Below, piece after piece: positions 5,725-5,734 of a stretch of DNA of 5,734 nucleotides; within the stretch, counting starts at the first letter, position 1; the number at the start of each line of letters is the position of its first letter. The notes under the pieces are model-generated. The model saw only the letters and a program-made list of their open reading frames with translations. It did no database searches and was not told the origin of the DNA. Made by a program: the position numbers and the translations under genes. The stretch lies in assembly GCA_946625715.1 (NCBI GenBank), contig CAMOTK010000128.1, forward strand, positions 1 to 5,734, given 5' to 3'. The stretch is from an uncultured Prevotella sp. Lineage in GTDB: Bacteria > Bacteroidota > Bacteroidia > Bacteroidales > Bacteroidaceae.

Positions 5725-5734
5725 AGTGGATAGT

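Overview
The window looks like chromosomal DNA from a Bacteroidota (order Bacteroidales, probably a Prevotella-like organism) with GC-rich coding sequence. The evidence for this is as follows. Four genes each have the Bacteroidota -7 promoter box TAnnTTTG, three of them with a TTTG -33 box 19-20 bp upstream. Start codons follow A/T-rich leaders with no Shine-Dalgarno sequence. One secreted protein ends in a type IX secretion (Por) sorting domain. The species assignment is inference.

Layout. 1-785 (minus) is the N-terminal half of cofactor-independent phosphoglycerate mutase (gpmI), cut by the window edge. 786-876 is a short gap holding the gpmI promoter, which overlaps a perfect 14-bp inverted repeat that could also end the upstream protease transcript. 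877-3069 (minus) is a secreted subtilisin-family (S8) protease with a large insertion in its catalytic domain and a C-terminal sorting domain. 3070-3307 holds the protease promoter and an ordered array of six 10-bp palindromic half-units (about 3196-3267). 3308-4615 (minus) is a secreted family 1 pectate lyase. 4616-4819 is a divergent intergenic region with a promoter facing each way and a perfect 15-bp inverted repeat between them. 4820-5689 (plus) is the electron transfer flavoprotein beta subunit (etfB). 5690-5734 has a GC-rich hairpin of REP-like appearance.

How the genes fit together. They do not form one pathway. gpmI is central glycolysis. The protease and pectate lyase are exported enzymes that fit a plant-polysaccharide or protein-degrading gut or rumen lifestyle. 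etfB belongs to flavin-based electron transfer, normally with etfA and an acyl-CoA dehydrogenase that would lie beyond the right edge. Each gene appears to have its own promoter, so this is a run of single transcription units rather than an operon.

I found no RNA gene, CRISPR array, insertion sequence or defence-type cassette. The unexplained signals are all in the intergenic DNA: the alternating palindrome array near 3200-3267, the 15-bp inverted repeat at 4685-4733 and the promoter-embedded repeat at 805-841. No gap exceeds 300 bases.
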